From Faecalibacterium longum CLA-AA-H243 (GTDB taxonomy: Bacteria > Bacillota > Clostridia > Oscillospirales > Ruminococcaceae): a DNA stretch of 64,000 nt. The position numbers and the translations under genes were made by a program. Below the pieces are notes generated by a model, which worked only from the letters and a program-made list of their open reading frames with translations, was not told the origin of the DNA and made no database searches. This document shows, in pieces, positions 21,147 through 29,851 of this stretch (position 1 is its first letter; each line of letters starts with the position of its first letter). The stretch covers positions 1-64,000 of the forward strand of contig NZ_JAJEQG010000008.1 of NCBI RefSeq assembly GCF_020687245.1, given 5' to 3'.

Positions 21147-21624
21147 CTTCGATCTCCTCCTTCAGCATCGTATGTAACTGTGCGCGGGCGCGGCGAAGCC
21201 AGCTGAGCACCGTGTTGGTGGGTGCGCCCAGCATCCGGCCCACCTCGGCGGCGGTGTACCCCTCGTAGTAGTGGAGGTAGACCGCGTTGCGGTAGTTCTC
21301 GGGCAGGGCGCGCACGGCGTCCAGCACACTGCCGTCTTCCATCTGGTCCGGAGCAGGAAGATTCTCGTCCAGCTCGGTGTCCTTCTGGCGGGCGGCGCGG
21401 GTCAGGTCGTGGCAGCGGTTGATGGTCACACGCAGCAGCCAGGCTTTCAGGTGTTCCTCGCTCTCGAAGCGGCCATTGTAGCACAGCAGCTTTTCGAAAA
21501 CATCCTGCACCACATCTTCCGCATCGGCGGTGCAGCTGCAGTTGTGCATGGCAGCTCGGAACACCGTGTCACTGTATCGCTGCACGGCCAGCGCAAAAAT
21601 CTCGTTTTTGGTCAGCTGTCCCAT
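21133..21624 (-). CDS. ECF-type RNA polymerase sigma factor
   Basis: A 163-residue group IV sigma factor. Region 2 spans about 15-75 (TADAEDVVQDVFEKLL) and region 4 about 103-155 (LPENYRNAVYLHYYEGYTAA, then TVLSWLRRARAQL). It would direct polymerase to stress or envelope genes not identifiable here. The start follows AAAGGAGC. Overlap with the DUF4349 gene implies coupled synthesis with its probable regulator. A small GTCCTG/CAGGAC hairpin lies just before the ribosome site. Confidence 0.92.
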   Translation of the reverse strand: MGQLTKNEIFALAVQRYSDTVFRAAMHNCSCTADAEDVVQDVFEKLLCYNGRFESEEHLKAWLLRVTINRCHDLTRAARQKDTELDENLPAPDQMEDGSVLDAVRALPENYRNAVYLHYYEGYTAAEVGRMLGAPTNTVLSWLRRARAQLHTMLKEEIEDEVV

Positions 21625-21802
21625 AGTTCTATGCTCCTTTGATGTCCTGTGTACAGCAGGACCCGGTGGAAAAATTATCTTTGATTGGGGACATTCACCC
21701 TGTATACGGATGAGCGGCCCCGATTATTGCAGTTTATGGTGCAGAGCGGAAAAATCTTCCGCCCGGCATCGTACAAGGTACCCAAAGTATAACATGAATA
21801 CG

Positions 21803-21849
21803 CCAAAAACAAAAGGGCCATTTGCCGCCATGTTTTGGCAAATGACCCT
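21803..21849 (-). terminator. Terminator of the argF operon
   Basis: AGGGCCATTTGCC and GGCAAATGACCCT pair with one mismatch-type pair around 10 nt; the minus strand continues TTTTGTTTTTGG. Confidence 0.8.
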
Positions 21850-21865
21850 GAGAGCTTCTGTTCAG

Positions 21866-22438
21866 TTATCGGTAGAGCCGCTGGAAGAGGGCTACCCGCT
21901 CGGAGAGATAGGTCTCGGCCCGGGGATGGTGGAGCCAGCGCTTGCCCGCCTTGTCGCAGGCGAGACGGTGGCCCAGCGCGGCGGGGCAGGCGTCTATCTC
22001 TTCCACGTCCCGCATGGTGAGGGTGAGGCTCAGCGCCGCCGGAGCGTCCGGCAGGGGAGGGAGCGGGTCTTCCCAGACGAAGGGCGGCAGCAGCTGGACG
22101 GCGTATACCGTCCGGGTGCATTCTTCGGTGAGCAGCAGCGCGGCGGGCGCACCATCCGGCATGACGTGCAGGGAGGAATAGAGCAGCTGCAGCTGCGCCG
22201 GGGCCAGCAGACGGGCAGAACCTGCCTCTTCGTCGGGGGAGAGGGTGAGAAAATCCGCCGCCTCGTCGGCGTAGATGCGCCGGGCCGGTGCGCGGAACTG
22301 CGCATACAGCGCGGGCAGGGCAAACACGCCCTCCCGGTCTAAGGCCCGCTGCAACAGGCAGTAAAACTCCGTCAGCGGGTGGGCCGGGTCGGGCTGCGGC
22401 ATCCCGAAATCGGGGCGCGAAACGTGTCCTCCGCCCAT
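21866..22438 (-). CDS. Hypothetical protein coupled to argF
   Basis: A 190-residue soluble protein that I do not recognise. It is rich in Leu, Pro and Ala, with acidic DEAADFLTLSPDEEAG in the middle and no membrane segment or clear motif. Its ATG overlaps the argF stop codon (TGATG), and it ends just before a good terminator, so it is a real downstream cistron of argF. Nothing in the sequence ties it to arginine synthesis. Confidence 0.65.
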   Translation of the reverse strand: MGGGHVSRPDFGMPQPDPAHPLTEFYCLLQRALDREGVFALPALYAQFRAPARRIYADEAADFLTLSPDEEAGSARLLAPAQLQLLYSSLHVMPDGAPAALLLTEECTRTVYAVQLLPPFVWEDPLPPLPDAPAALSLTLTMRDVEEIDACPAALGHRLACDKAGKRWLHHPRAETYLSERVALFQRLYR

Positions 22439-23433
22439 CAGCCGTTATAGCCCAGCGTGGCCGCCATGACAGCCTTGATGGTGTGCATCCGGTTCTCGGC
22501 CTCGTCGAAGACGATGCTCTGGGGGCCTTCGAAGACTTCGTCGGTGACCTCCATCGCGTCGCGGCCAAAGCGCTCGCCCATCTCCCTGCCCACGGTGGTC
22601 TTGTGGTCGTGGTAGGCGGGCAGGCAGTGCATGAACACGGCCTTGGGGCCGGCGATATTCATCAGGTCCTGGTTGATTTGATATGCGGCCAGGTCGTTGA
22701 TGCGTTCGGCCCAGACCTCGACCGGCTCGCCCATAGACAGCCAGACATCGGTGTAGAGGACGTCTGCGCCCTTTGCGGCCTTGGCAGGGTCTTCCTCGAA
22801 GGAGATGGTCGCACCCGTCTCGGCGGCGGTGGCCTTGCACTGCTCCACCAGTGCAGCGTCCGGCTGGTACTTCTTGGGGGCGCAGGCGGTGAAGTTGAGG
22901 CCCATCTTGGCGCAGCCCACCATCAGGCTGTTGCCCATGTTGTAGCGGGCGTCGCCGAAGTAAACGAAGTTGATGCCCTTGAGGTGGCCGAAGTGCTCCC
23001 GGATGGTGAGGAAGTCGGCGAGGATCTGGGTGGGGTGGAACTCGTTGGTCAGGCCGTTCCACACCGGCACACCGGCGTAGTGGGCCAGGTCTTCCACGAT
23101 GCTCTGGCCGTAGCCGCGGTACTCGATGCCATCGAACATCCGGCCCAGCACCCGGGCGGTGTCGGCGATGGACTCCTTTTTGCCGATCTGGCTGCCCGAC
23201 GGGTCGAGGTAGGTGACTTCCATGCCCAGGTCGTGGGCGGCGACCTCGAAGCTGCAACGGGTGCGGGTGGAGGTCTTCTCGAAGATAAGGGCAATGTTCT
23301 TGCCGCGCAGAGCATCGTGGAGGATGCCGGCCTTTTTCTTTGCCTTCAGGTCGGCGGCGAGGTCCAGCAGACCTTCGATCTCTTCGGGAGTGTAATCGAG
23401 AAGCTTCAAAAAGCTGCGGTTCGTAAGATTCAT
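22438..23433 (-). CDS. argF: Ornithine carbamoyltransferase
   Basis: A 331-residue enzyme that joins carbamoyl phosphate and ornithine to make citrulline. S55-T-R-T-R59 binds carbamoyl phosphate, HPTQILAD lies near 133, and H269-C-L-P-A is the ornithine/catalytic loop. Full length. No other arg genes are next to it, so it could serve synthesis or, as an arcB-type enzyme, arginine breakdown; standing apart from an arcA/arcC pair favours synthesis. A promoter and a possible ArgR-type site lie upstream. Confidence 0.95.
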   Translation of the reverse strand: MNLTNRSFLKLLDYTPEEIEGLLDLAADLKAKKKAGILHDALRGKNIALIFEKTSTRTRCSFEVAAHDLGMEVTYLDPSGSQIGKKESIADTARVLGRMFDGIEYRGYGQSIVEDLAHYAGVPVWNGLTNEFHPTQILADFLTIREHFGHLKGINFVYFGDARYNMGNSLMVGCAKMGLNFTACAPKKYQPDAALVEQCKATAAETGATISFEEDPAKAAKGADVLYTDVWLSMGEPVEVWAERINDLAAYQINQDLMNIAGPKAVFMHCLPAYHDHKTTVGREMGERFGRDAMEVTDEVFEGPQSIVFDEAENRMHTIKAVMAATLGYNG

Positions 23434-23461
23434 TGTATATATTCCTCTCTATGCGCCAAAA

Positions 23462-23479
23462 TTTGAATATTTATACTTT
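23462..23479 (-). promoter_or_regulatory. Possible ARG-box-like operator in the argF leader
   Basis: The minus-strand sequence AAAGTATAAATATTCAAA matches about 13 of 18 positions of the Bacillus ARG-box consensus as I recall it, and lies between promoter and start codon. AT-rich sequence makes chance matches easy. Confidence 0.35.
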
Positions 23480-23489
23480 CACAGACCCT

Positions 23490-23518
23490 ATTATAATACA
23501 GAGCAAAGGTGGGGTCAA
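23490..23518 (-). promoter_or_regulatory. Promoter of argF
   Basis: Leftward TTGACC (23513-23518) and TATAAT (23490-23495), spacing 17 bp. Confidence 0.85.
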
Positions 23519-23593
23519 GAGGAAGCACTTGACGCACCTGTCAAAATTGCGATCCAATGCAAAAATCAAGGTGCTATGAAAAAATTTAACATC

Positions 23594-24073
23594 TTACAAC
23601 TCCAGCTCCGCCTTCCGCCCGCTGGGCTGGTAGGGGGTGAGCCGGACGCCGGCCTTTTTGAACATGAACCGCGCAGCTACGCTGGAATCGGTGTCGTGGT
23701 ACTTGTCGCTGTAGTAGACGACCTCGGCGATGCCGGACTGGATGATGGCCTTGGTACACTCGTTGCAGGGGAAGAGGGTGACGTACACCCGCGCGCCCTT
23801 GAGGTTGTTGTGGGCGCTGTTGAGGATGGCGTTCAGCTCAGCGTGGCAGACGTACATATATTTCGTATTCAGCGGCTCACCCTCCCGCTCCCACGGCATA
23901 GCGTCGTCGTCGCAGCCGATGGGCATACCGTTGTAGCCCAGAGAGAGGATCTTGTTTTCCGGGCTGACGATGCAGGCGCCCACCTGACTGCTGGGGTCCT
24001 TGGAGCGCATGGCCGTGAGCAGGGCAATGCCCATGAAGTATTCGTCCCAGTTGATGTAATCCGTGCGTTTCAT
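23594..24073 (-). CDS. dCMP deaminase / ComEB-family cytidine-type deaminase
   Basis: A 159-residue zinc deaminase. H77-A-E79 and P-C103-N-E-C106 form the zinc and catalytic site; YNGMPIGCDD and the late YHDTDSS loop fit dCMP deaminases, which make dUMP for thymidylate synthesis. The start at 24073 is chosen because AAGGAGC lies 8 bp upstream; the ATG at 24097 would precede that site. The gene is divergent from the EF-G-like gene. Confidence 0.9.
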   Translation of the reverse strand: MKRTDYINWDEYFMGIALLTAMRSKDPSSQVGACIVSPENKILSLGYNGMPIGCDDDAMPWEREGEPLNTKYMYVCHAELNAILNSAHNNLKGARVYVTLFPCNECTKAIIQSGIAEVVYYSDKYHDTDSSVAARFMFKKAGVRLTPYQPSGRKAELEL

Positions 24074-24232
24074 CGTGTGGTGCTCCTTGTTCTGCATAAA
24101 AATTGGGTTCGGTGGCCCTATTATAGCGTGCTACGGCAGCTTTTACAATAAAATATTTGCCCTCAAGGCAAAATGCACAAAACAAAGCTGGGAAGTTTGG
24201 CAGGGTAAAAGCCGAAAATTTCAAATGAAATA

Positions 24233-24261
24233 TTCAAAAATCGTTTGAAGTGTGGTATTAT
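24233..24261 (+). promoter_or_regulatory. Possible promoter of the EF-G-like gene
   Basis: TTCAAA and TATTAT, spacing 17 bp; the -35 is weak. Confidence 0.45.
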
Positions 24262-24327
24262 CTTTGTAAAATATGCCACAAAAACAGAGAGAATGCTCTG
24301 TGCGGCGGAAATGAGGGAAAAACCGAT

Positions 24328-26409
24328 ATGAAATACGCAAGCAACAACATCCGTAATATCTTGATCGCAGGCCATGCCGGCAGCGGCAAAACGACGCTGA
24401 CCGAGGCATTGGTCTATTTTTCGGGCGCTGCCGAGCGTATGGGCCGGGTCGAGGACGGCACCACGATTTCGGACTTTGACCCCGAGGAAGCAAAGCGGAA
24501 GGCCAGTCTGTCGGCATCGGTCGTGCCGGTGGAGTATGAGGGCATCAAGTACAACCTCATCGACGCTCCGGGCCTGTTCGACTTTGAGGCAGGCGAGTAC
24601 GAGGGCATCCGTGCAGCCGAGAGTGTGCTGGTGTGCGTGTCGGGCCGCAGCGGCGTGACCGTCGGTGCGGAAAAAGCGTTCCAGCTGGCCCGCAAGAACG
24701 GCAAGGCAACGATGGTCTTCGTCTCGAAGTGCGATTTGGAGAACGCGAACTACTTCAAGATTCTCGAGGACATGAAGATAAAGTTCGGCTCCACCGTCTG
24801 CCCCTGCGTCGTCCCGGCGAAGCTCGACGACGGCACCCCCGTGTACATCAATCTGTTCAGCCAGAAAGCCTTCAAGTATGAGGGCGGCAAGCAGGTGCAG
24901 GTCGATCTGCCCGACATCGGCCACCGCTTCCAGGGCCTTATCGAGGCTATGAGCGAGGCCATCGCCGAGACCGACGACGAGCTGATGGAGAAGTTCTTCG
25001 GCGGCGAGGCATTCACCACCGAAGAGATCGTCGATGGTATGCGCAAGGGCGTCAAGGATGGCCTCATCACCCCTGTGTTCTGCGGCAGCGCTGTCAACCA
25101 GCAGGCTCTGGATATGCTGCTGTACAATATGCATAAGCTGCTGCCCAGCCCGGAGCACAACAGCGTTCTGGCTGAGGATGCCAACGGCGAACCCGTCGAG
25201 CTGACCTGTGCAGAGAGCGAGCCTACCGCTGCCTACGTCTTCAAGACTGTGGCCGACCCCTTCGTGGGCAAGCTGAGCTATCTGCGCGTCGTCAGCGGTA
25301 AGATCACCGCAGGCGCTTCTCTCGTCAACGCCCGCACCGGTGAGACCGAGAAGATGGGCAAGCCCCTCACTGTTATGGGCAAGAAGCAGACTGAGGCCGA
25401 GAGCATCGGTGCCGGTGACATCGGCGCTGTGGCAAAACTGGTCAGCGCAAAGACCGGCGACACCCTCTGCGACGCTTCCCGCGTGGTCAAGCTGCCCGCA
25501 CCCGTCTTCCCGAAGCCCAGCCTGTTCATGGCTGTCACCGTCGCCAAGAAGGGCGACGAGGGCAAGATCAGCAGCGCTTTGGCCCGTCTGATGGAAGAAG
25601 ACCCCACCCTGAGCTACGTCAACAACGCCGAGACCCATCAGCAGATCATCGGCGGTCTGGGCGAGCAGCACCTCGACGTGGTCAAAGCCAAGCTGAAGAA
25701 TAAGTTCGGCGTGGAAATTGGCCTCGAGGCTCCGCGTATCGCTTACCGCGAGTCCATCCGCAAGGCCTGCCAGAAGCAGGGCCGTCATAAGAAGCAGACC
25801 GGCGGCCACGGCCAGTTCGGCGATGTCGTCATCAACTTCGAGCCCTGCGACAGCGAGCAGGTCGTCTTCGAAGAGAAGGTGTTCGGCGGCAGCGTGCCGA
25901 AGAACTTCTTCCCGGCTGTTGAAAAGGGTGTCCGCCTTGCCGCTGAGAAGGGTGTGCTGGCCGGTTATCCTGTGGTCGGCCTGAAAGCCACCCTGCTGGA
26001 CGGCAGCTACCACCCCGTGGACAGCTCCGAAATGGCCTTTATCATGGCTGCAAAGCTGGCTTATAAGGCCGCAATGCCCGAGGCTGGCCCTGTCATCCTC
26101 GAGCCTATCCACACCCTGAAAGCTCATGTTCCCAACGACAATACCGGCGACATCATGGGCGATGTCACCAAGCGCCGCGGCCGCGTGTTGGGCATGGAGC
26201 CCGACGAGGACGGCTTGCAGACCATCATCGCCGAAGTGCCTCTGGCTGAGCTGGCCAACTTCACCACCTTCATCCGTCAGACCACCCAGGGCCGCGGCTG
26301 GTTCACTACCGAGTTCGCCCGCTACGAGATCCTGCCTGAGATGCTGGTTCCCGCCGTGGTCGAGCAGGCCAGGAAGCTGGGCAATCTGGATGAATCCGCA
26401 GACGACTGA
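24328..26409 (+). CDS. EF-G-like translational GTPase (second paralogue type)
   Basis: A 693-residue protein with the full five-domain EF-G layout. The G1 loop is G15-H-A-G-S-G-K21-T22. Switch II reads D79-A-P-G-L83, whereas canonical EF-G has DTPGH with a catalytic His, and the G4 motif is S133-K-C-D136 instead of NKxD. These changes fit the EF-G2-like group rather than the housekeeping factor, which normally sits with rpsL/rpsG. The G domain is expected to bind GTP, but its hydrolysis may be slow or ribosome-independent. The ATG follows GAGGGAAA; an upstream ATG at 24250 lies inside the promoter. Confidence 0.88.
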   Translation: MKYASNNIRNILIAGHAGSGKTTLTEALVYFSGAAERMGRVEDGTTISDFDPEEAKRKASLSASVVPVEYEGIKYNLIDAPGLFDFEAGEYEGIRAAESVLVCVSGRSGVTVGAEKAFQLARKNGKATMVFVSKCDLENANYFKILEDMKIKFGSTVCPCVVPAKLDDGTPVYINLFSQKAFKYEGGKQVQVDLPDIGHRFQGLIEAMSEAIAETDDELMEKFFGGEAFTTEEIVDGMRKGVKDGLITPVFCGSAVNQQALDMLLYNMHKLLPSPEHNSVLAEDANGEPVELTCAESEPTAAYVFKTVADPFVGKLSYLRVVSGKITAGASLVNARTGETEKMGKPLTVMGKKQTEAESIGAGDIGAVAKLVSAKTGDTLCDASRVVKLPAPVFPKPSLFMAVTVAKKGDEGKISSALARLMEEDPTLSYVNNAETHQQIIGGLGEQHLDVVKAKLKNKFGVEIGLEAPRIAYRESIRKACQKQGRHKKQTGGHGQFGDVVINFEPCDSEQVVFEEKVFGGSVPKNFFPAVEKGVRLAAEKGVLAGYPVVGLKATLLDGSYHPVDSSEMAFIMAAKLAYKAAMPEAGPVILEPIHTLKAHVPNDNTGDIMGDVTKRRGRVLGMEPDEDGLQTIIAEVPLAELANFTTFIRQTTQGRGWFTTEFARYEILPEMLVPAVVEQARKLGNLDESADD

Positions 26410-26423
26410 ATAAGACATTTTCC

Positions 26424-26463
26424 AAGCCCTGTCGGCACTTCCCTCTGTCGGCGGGGCTTTTTT
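26424..26463 (+). terminator. Terminator of the EF-G-like gene
   Basis: AAGCCC pairs with GGGCTT with further GTCGGC-type pairing inside, followed by six T residues. Confidence 0.75.
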
Positions 26464-26497
26464 GCGGCCTTTTTGGCCCGCAGGGCGGCAGTTTTTA

Positions 26498-26526
26498 TTG
26501 ACAAGGCCGCGGCTTGCTATTATAAT
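26498..26526 (+). promoter_or_regulatory. Promoter of the greA-lysS operon
   Basis: TTGACA and TATAAT, spacing 17 bp: full consensus. A leader of about 80 nt follows. Confidence 0.9.
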
Positions 26527-26611
26527 GAATAGGTCAAAATGGCATTCGTGTGCGGTTTTATGTTTTATGACACTCTGCCGTACCCCAAAAAATAGATAAG
26601 GAGATTTCCAA

Positions 26612-27097
26612 ATGGCACAAGAGATCAAGATGTCCGCTGCTGGCCTGAAGGCAATGCAGGAGGAACTGGAATACCTGAAGACTGTCCGCCGCAAGGAGCT
26701 GGCAGAAGAGATCAAGGAAGCCCGCAGCCACGGCGACCTGTCCGAGAACAGCGAGTACGATGAGGCCAAGAACACCCAGGGTCTGGTCGAGAACCGCATC
26801 ACCGAGCTGGAGCAGATGGTCAAGAACGCTGTCGTCATCGACGAGAGCGAGCTGAGCGTTGAGAACGTCTCTGTCGGTACTCACGTCACCATCCAGATGG
26901 AGGGTGAGGACGAGGTCGAGGAGTACGACATCGTGGGCCGCACCGAGGCTGACCCCCTGAACGGCAAGATCAGCGACGAGAGCCCTGTGGGCCACGCCCT
27001 GCTGGAGAAGGCTGTCGGCGACACCGCCGAAGTCCTGCTGCCCACCGGCCATACCGTCAACTACAAGGTGCTGGGCATCACCCACTCTGCAAACTGA
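26612..27097 (+). CDS. greA: Transcription elongation factor GreA
   Basis: A 161-residue protein that rescues backtracked RNA polymerase by stimulating transcript cleavage. The N-terminal coiled coil (about 10-80) carries the acidic tip in GDLSENSEYDEAK, and the C-terminal FKBP-like domain includes DPLNGKISDESPVGHALL. Length and motifs are typical. It starts after AAGGAGA and is followed 18 bp later by lysS, a common Firmicutes pairing. Confidence 0.96.
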   Translation: MAQEIKMSAAGLKAMQEELEYLKTVRRKELAEEIKEARSHGDLSENSEYDEAKNTQGLVENRITELEQMVKNAVVIDESELSVENVSVGTHVTIQMEGEDEVEEYDIVGRTEADPLNGKISDESPVGHALLEKAVGDTAEVLLPTGHTVNYKVLGITHSAN

Positions 27098-27115
27098 GCC
27101 AAGCGGGAGGAAATT

Positions 27116-28627
27116 ATGGAAGAACAGAAGAAGAACCCCGCACAGGGCCTGTCTGAGAGCGAGCAGGTGCAGGTGCGCCGCCAGAAGCTGGCAGACCTGC
27201 AGGCTGCAGGCCACGACCCCTTTACCCTGACCAAGTTCCCTCAGGATGCTTACTCTGCTGACCTGAAGGAAGAGTTCAAGGACCTGCCCAACGAGACCGA
27301 CAGCGGTAAGAAGGTCGCACTGGCCGGTCGTCTGATGTCCAAGCGCGTCATGGGCAAGGCAAGCTTTGCCCATCTGCGCGACGATAAGGGCGACATCCAG
27401 CTCTACGTCCGCCGTGACGAGCTGGGCGACGACGCTTACGCTGCTTTCAAGAAGCTGGACGTGGGCGACATCATCGGCGTCAAGGGTGAGGTGTTCCGCA
27501 CCAAGACCGGTGAGCTGAGCGCCCGTGCCGAGGAGATCACTCTGCTGGCCAAGAGCCTGCGCCCCCTGCCCGAGAAGTTCCACGGCCTGACCGATACCGA
27601 GATGCGTTATCGTCAGCGCTATGTTGACCTCATCGCAAACCCCGAGGTCAAGGAGACCTTTGTCAAGCGCAGCAAGATCCTGAAGGAGATTCGTGCTTAT
27701 CTGGACGAGAAGGGCTTCCTCGAGGTCGATACCCCCATCCTGACCCCGTTCGAGATCGGTGCATCCGCACGTCCCTTCTACACCCATCACAACACCCTGA
27801 ACATGGACATGGTGCTCCGCATCGAGACGGAGCTGTACCTGAAGCGCCTCATCGTGGGCGGCATGGACCGCGTCTATGAGGTGGGCCGCATCTTCCGCAA
27901 CGAGGGCATGGACCCCAAGCACAACCCCGAGTTCACCACCATCGAGCTGTATCAGGCGTTCACCGATTTCCACGGTATGATGGACCTGGTGGAGGAGCTG
28001 TATAAGCGCCTCGCTCAGAAGATCTGCGGCAGCCTGGTCATCCCCTATCAGGGTAAGCAGATCGACATGGGCCACTGGGAGCGTTTGACCATGATCGAGG
28101 CCGTCAAGAAGTATTCCGGCGTTGACTTCAACGACTGGAAGACCGATGAGGACGCCATCGCCGCTGCCAAGGAGCACCATGTGGAGCTGCCCGAGGTTCC
28201 CACCAAGGGCGCCATCCTGGCCGAGTTCTTCGACGCCTTCGTCGAGGACAAGCTCATCCAGCCCACCTTCATCTATGATTACCCCGTCGAGATCAGCCCG
28301 CTGGCCAAGCGCAAGCCGGATGATCCCGCTTTCACCGAGCGTTTTGAGTACTTCATCGACTGCACCGAGTACGGCAACGCTTTCAGTGAGCTGAACGACC
28401 CCATCGACCAGAAGGGCCGCTTCGAGCGTCAGGTCGCCGAGCGCAAGGCCATCGAGCCCGACTGCAAGGCACAGGTCGATTACGACTACGTCAACGCTCT
28501 GGAGTACGGTCTGCCTCCCACGGGCGGCCTCGGCTTCGGTGTTGACCGTCTGGTCATGCTGCTGACGGACAGCGCTTCTATCCGTGACGTGCTGCTGTTC
28601 CCCACGATGAAGCCGATTGAGCAGTAA
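27116..28627 (+). CDS. lysS: Lysyl-tRNA synthetase, class II
   Basis: A 503-residue class II synthetase. An OB-fold anticodon-binding domain (about 65-170) is followed by class II motif 1 (residues near 190), motif 2 ([20 protein letters not shown]) and motif 3 ([17 protein letters not shown]). The gene is intact, but its last 30 bp, to just after the stop codon, are duplicated at 39085-39114; they form the attachment site of the element that follows. Integration therefore restores the final codons exactly. The native terminator is probably the one now at 39135-39182. Confidence 0.97.
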   Translation: MEEQKKNPAQGLSESEQVQVRRQKLADLQAAGHDPFTLTKFPQDAYSADLKEEFKDLPNETDSGKKVALAGRLMSKRVMGKASFAHLRDDKGDIQLYVRRDELGDDAYAAFKKLDVGDIIGVKGEVFRTKTGELSARAEEITLLAKSLRPLPEKFHGLTDTEMRYRQRYVDLIANPEVKETFVKRSKILKEIRAYLDEKGFLEVDTPILTPFEIGASARPFYTHHNTLNMDMVLRIETELYLKRLIVGGMDRVYEVGRIFRNEGMDPKHNPEFTTIELYQAFTDFHGMMDLVEELYKRLAQKICGSLVIPYQGKQIDMGHWERLTMIEAVKKYSGVDFNDWKTDEDAIAAAKEHHVELPEVPTKGAILAEFFDAFVEDKLIQPTFIYDYPVEISPLAKRKPDDPAFTERFEYFIDCTEYGNAFSELNDPIDQKGRFERQVAERKAIEPDCKAQVDYDYVNALEYGLPPTGGLGFGVDRLVMLLTDSASIRDVLLFPTMKPIEQ

Positions 28628-28628
28628 A
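28599..28628 (+). repeat. Attachment site, left (lysS 3' end)
   Basis: A 30-bp sequence beginning TCCCCACGATGAAG and ending GAGCAGTAAA, identical to 39085-39114. It covers the last codons and the stop of lysS. Confidence 0.9.
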
Positions 28629-28689
28629 ACACAAAATTAAAACGCAGGTACGATGAAATTTTGAACGGATTTCAAGCAACATCTGCGGT

Positions 28690-28785
28690 ACTACACCACA
28701 ACTACACCAATTTTGGGACGTTTTCCCGAAAAGGAGCCTTACAAAGCGGTGTGGTGTAAGAATCGAATAGGCGGATTGGTGTAGT
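28690..28785. repeat. Putative arm-type integrase sites, left
   Basis: Two ACTACACCA copies 11 bp apart, and two in reverse orientation about 50 and 75 bp further in. The same motif occurs three times, about 12 bp apart, at 38936-38967. Confidence 0.65.
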
Positions 28786-28811
28786 AGGTACACTGAACCC
28801 CAAACGCAAAA

Positions 28812-28857
28812 ATGCGGCAGCTATGTTGTGAAAATACAACGTAGCTGCCGCTTTTTG
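28812..28857. terminator. Bidirectional terminator at the end of the riboflavin operon
   Basis: GCGGCAGCTATGTTGT pairs with ACAACGTAGCTGCCGC (one G-T pair) and is flanked by A-rich and T-rich tracts on the two sides. Confidence 0.88.
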
Positions 28858-28968
28858 TTTCGTATAGAGATTTTATGCTGACAGGCAACTTCTCCTGTGG
28901 TTAAATCAATTTGTCGTTGGCAAGTGTCAAACACTCCTGATTTGGCATACGCCAAAATTTACGCCAAT

Positions 28969-29418
28969 TTAGCGCAGTTCCTCAAGCAATGCCGTGCATC
29001 CTTCCAGTATATCCTGCCATGTGGCTTCAAAATCTCCCGTGAACCATGGGTCTGCCACTTCACGGGGATGATCCGTATGCGCCATCAGCAGCGAGACTTT
29101 ATGCTGTGGGTCTCCGCCGACAAGCCGCAGGATGTCGCACAGATTACTTTCGTCCATGCCAATCAGATGATCATACCGTGCATAATCCAGCCGGGTCATC
29201 TGCCGGGCGGTCTTGCCGTTGCAGTCGATGCCATGTTCTGCCAGCTTCTGCCGTGCAGGAGGATAGACCGGATTTCCGATTTCCCATGCACTGGTGGCGG
29301 CTGATGCGATTTCAAATTGCTCGGATAGTCCTGCCTTGGACGTAAGGTCTTTCATCACATACTCCGCCATCGGGCTTCGGCAGATATTTCCGAGACAAAT
29401 AAATAAGATCCTGGTCAT
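28969..29418 (-). CDS. Low-molecular-weight protein-tyrosine phosphatase
   Basis: A 149-residue phosphatase. The P-loop C8-L-G-N-I-C-R-S follows the N-terminal strand and includes the nucleophilic Cys and Arg; the general-acid Asp is in DPWFTGD near residue 125. The length is normal. Last gene of the rib transcript, overlapping the winged-helix gene by 4 bp. A phosphatase in this place is suggestive, since the riboflavin pathway needs an unassigned phosphatase step between RibD and RibH, but in known cases that is done by HAD enzymes, not this fold. The target may equally be a phosphoprotein. Confidence 0.9.
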   Translation of the reverse strand: MTRILFICLGNICRSPMAEYVMKDLTSKAGLSEQFEIASAATSAWEIGNPVYPPARQKLAEHGIDCNGKTARQMTRLDYARYDHLIGMDESNLCDILRLVGGDPQHKVSLLMAHTDHPREVADPWFTGDFEATWQDILEGCTALLEELR

Positions 29419-29831
29419 GCCGGGTCGTTCTCCTTTTGGCTTACAAAAGCATAGCCGCCGTGGGTAGTGCGGATAAAGCTACCGCAGCCGGCCAGCTTCT
29501 TTCGCAGATTGGAAACGGTATTTGCCACGACCTTTAAGGTGTCGTCACAGTTTTGTCCCCACACAGCACGGAAAAGCTCTTCTTTTGAGAAGATTTGTCC
29601 TTCGTGGGAGGCAAGCATCAGCAGCAAATCGAACTCCAGTCGTGTAAGGGAGACTTTTCTGCCGTTGCACGACACTTCGTGGGTCATTCCGTCCAGTGTA
29701 AGCCCCGGAAGAACCAACTTCTCCCATGAATCAATGGATATTTGCTCTGCCTCGATGTGCTCTCGTTCCAGAAGCATCCGGATCTTCTGCTCTAATTCCG
29801 GGTCAGGCTGTCGGGTCTTTATAACGATCAT
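29415..29831 (-). CDS. Winged-helix (OmpR/PhoB-type) DNA-binding protein without receiver domain
   Basis: A 138-residue protein. Residues 45-130 are an OmpR/PhoB C-terminal domain: VSLTRLEFDLLLMLASHEGQ, FSKEELFRAVWG, then NTVSNLRKKL and IRTTHGGYAF. The N-terminal 40 residues are far too short for a phosphoacceptor domain and contain no Asp pocket. The start follows CAGGAG. It may be a one-component regulator or a remnant of a response regulator. It lies between ribH and the phosphatase gene, so it may act on the element's own genes; that is inference. Confidence 0.85.
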   Translation of the reverse strand: MIVIKTRQPDPELEQKIRMLLEREHIEAEQISIDSWEKLVLPGLTLDGMTHEVSCNGRKVSLTRLEFDLLLMLASHEGQIFSKEELFRAVWGQNCDDTLKVVANTVSNLRKKLAGCGSFIRTTHGGYAFVSQKENDPA

Positions 29832-29851
29832 GGCAAACTCCTGCGTGTATT

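Larger units (their letters stand above)
28628..28968. other. Left end of the element: integrase arm sites and terminator, no gene
   Basis: Four TACACCA motifs are present: forward at 28690-28698 and 28701-28709, reversed at 28752-28758 and 28777-28785. A bidirectional terminator follows, then CATACGCCAA/TTTACGCCAA repeats at 28946-28967. No reading frame is convincing. Confidence 0.75.

Noticed and set aside
21675-22568. Minus-strand frame of 297 codons overlapping argF and the coupled gene
   Set aside because: Arg/Pro/Ala-rich shadow; the 190-residue frame coupled to argF explains the region better.
24163-26838. Minus-strand frame of 891 codons opposite the EF-G-like gene
   Set aside because: Shadow frame; it also crosses the divergent promoter region and the greA start.
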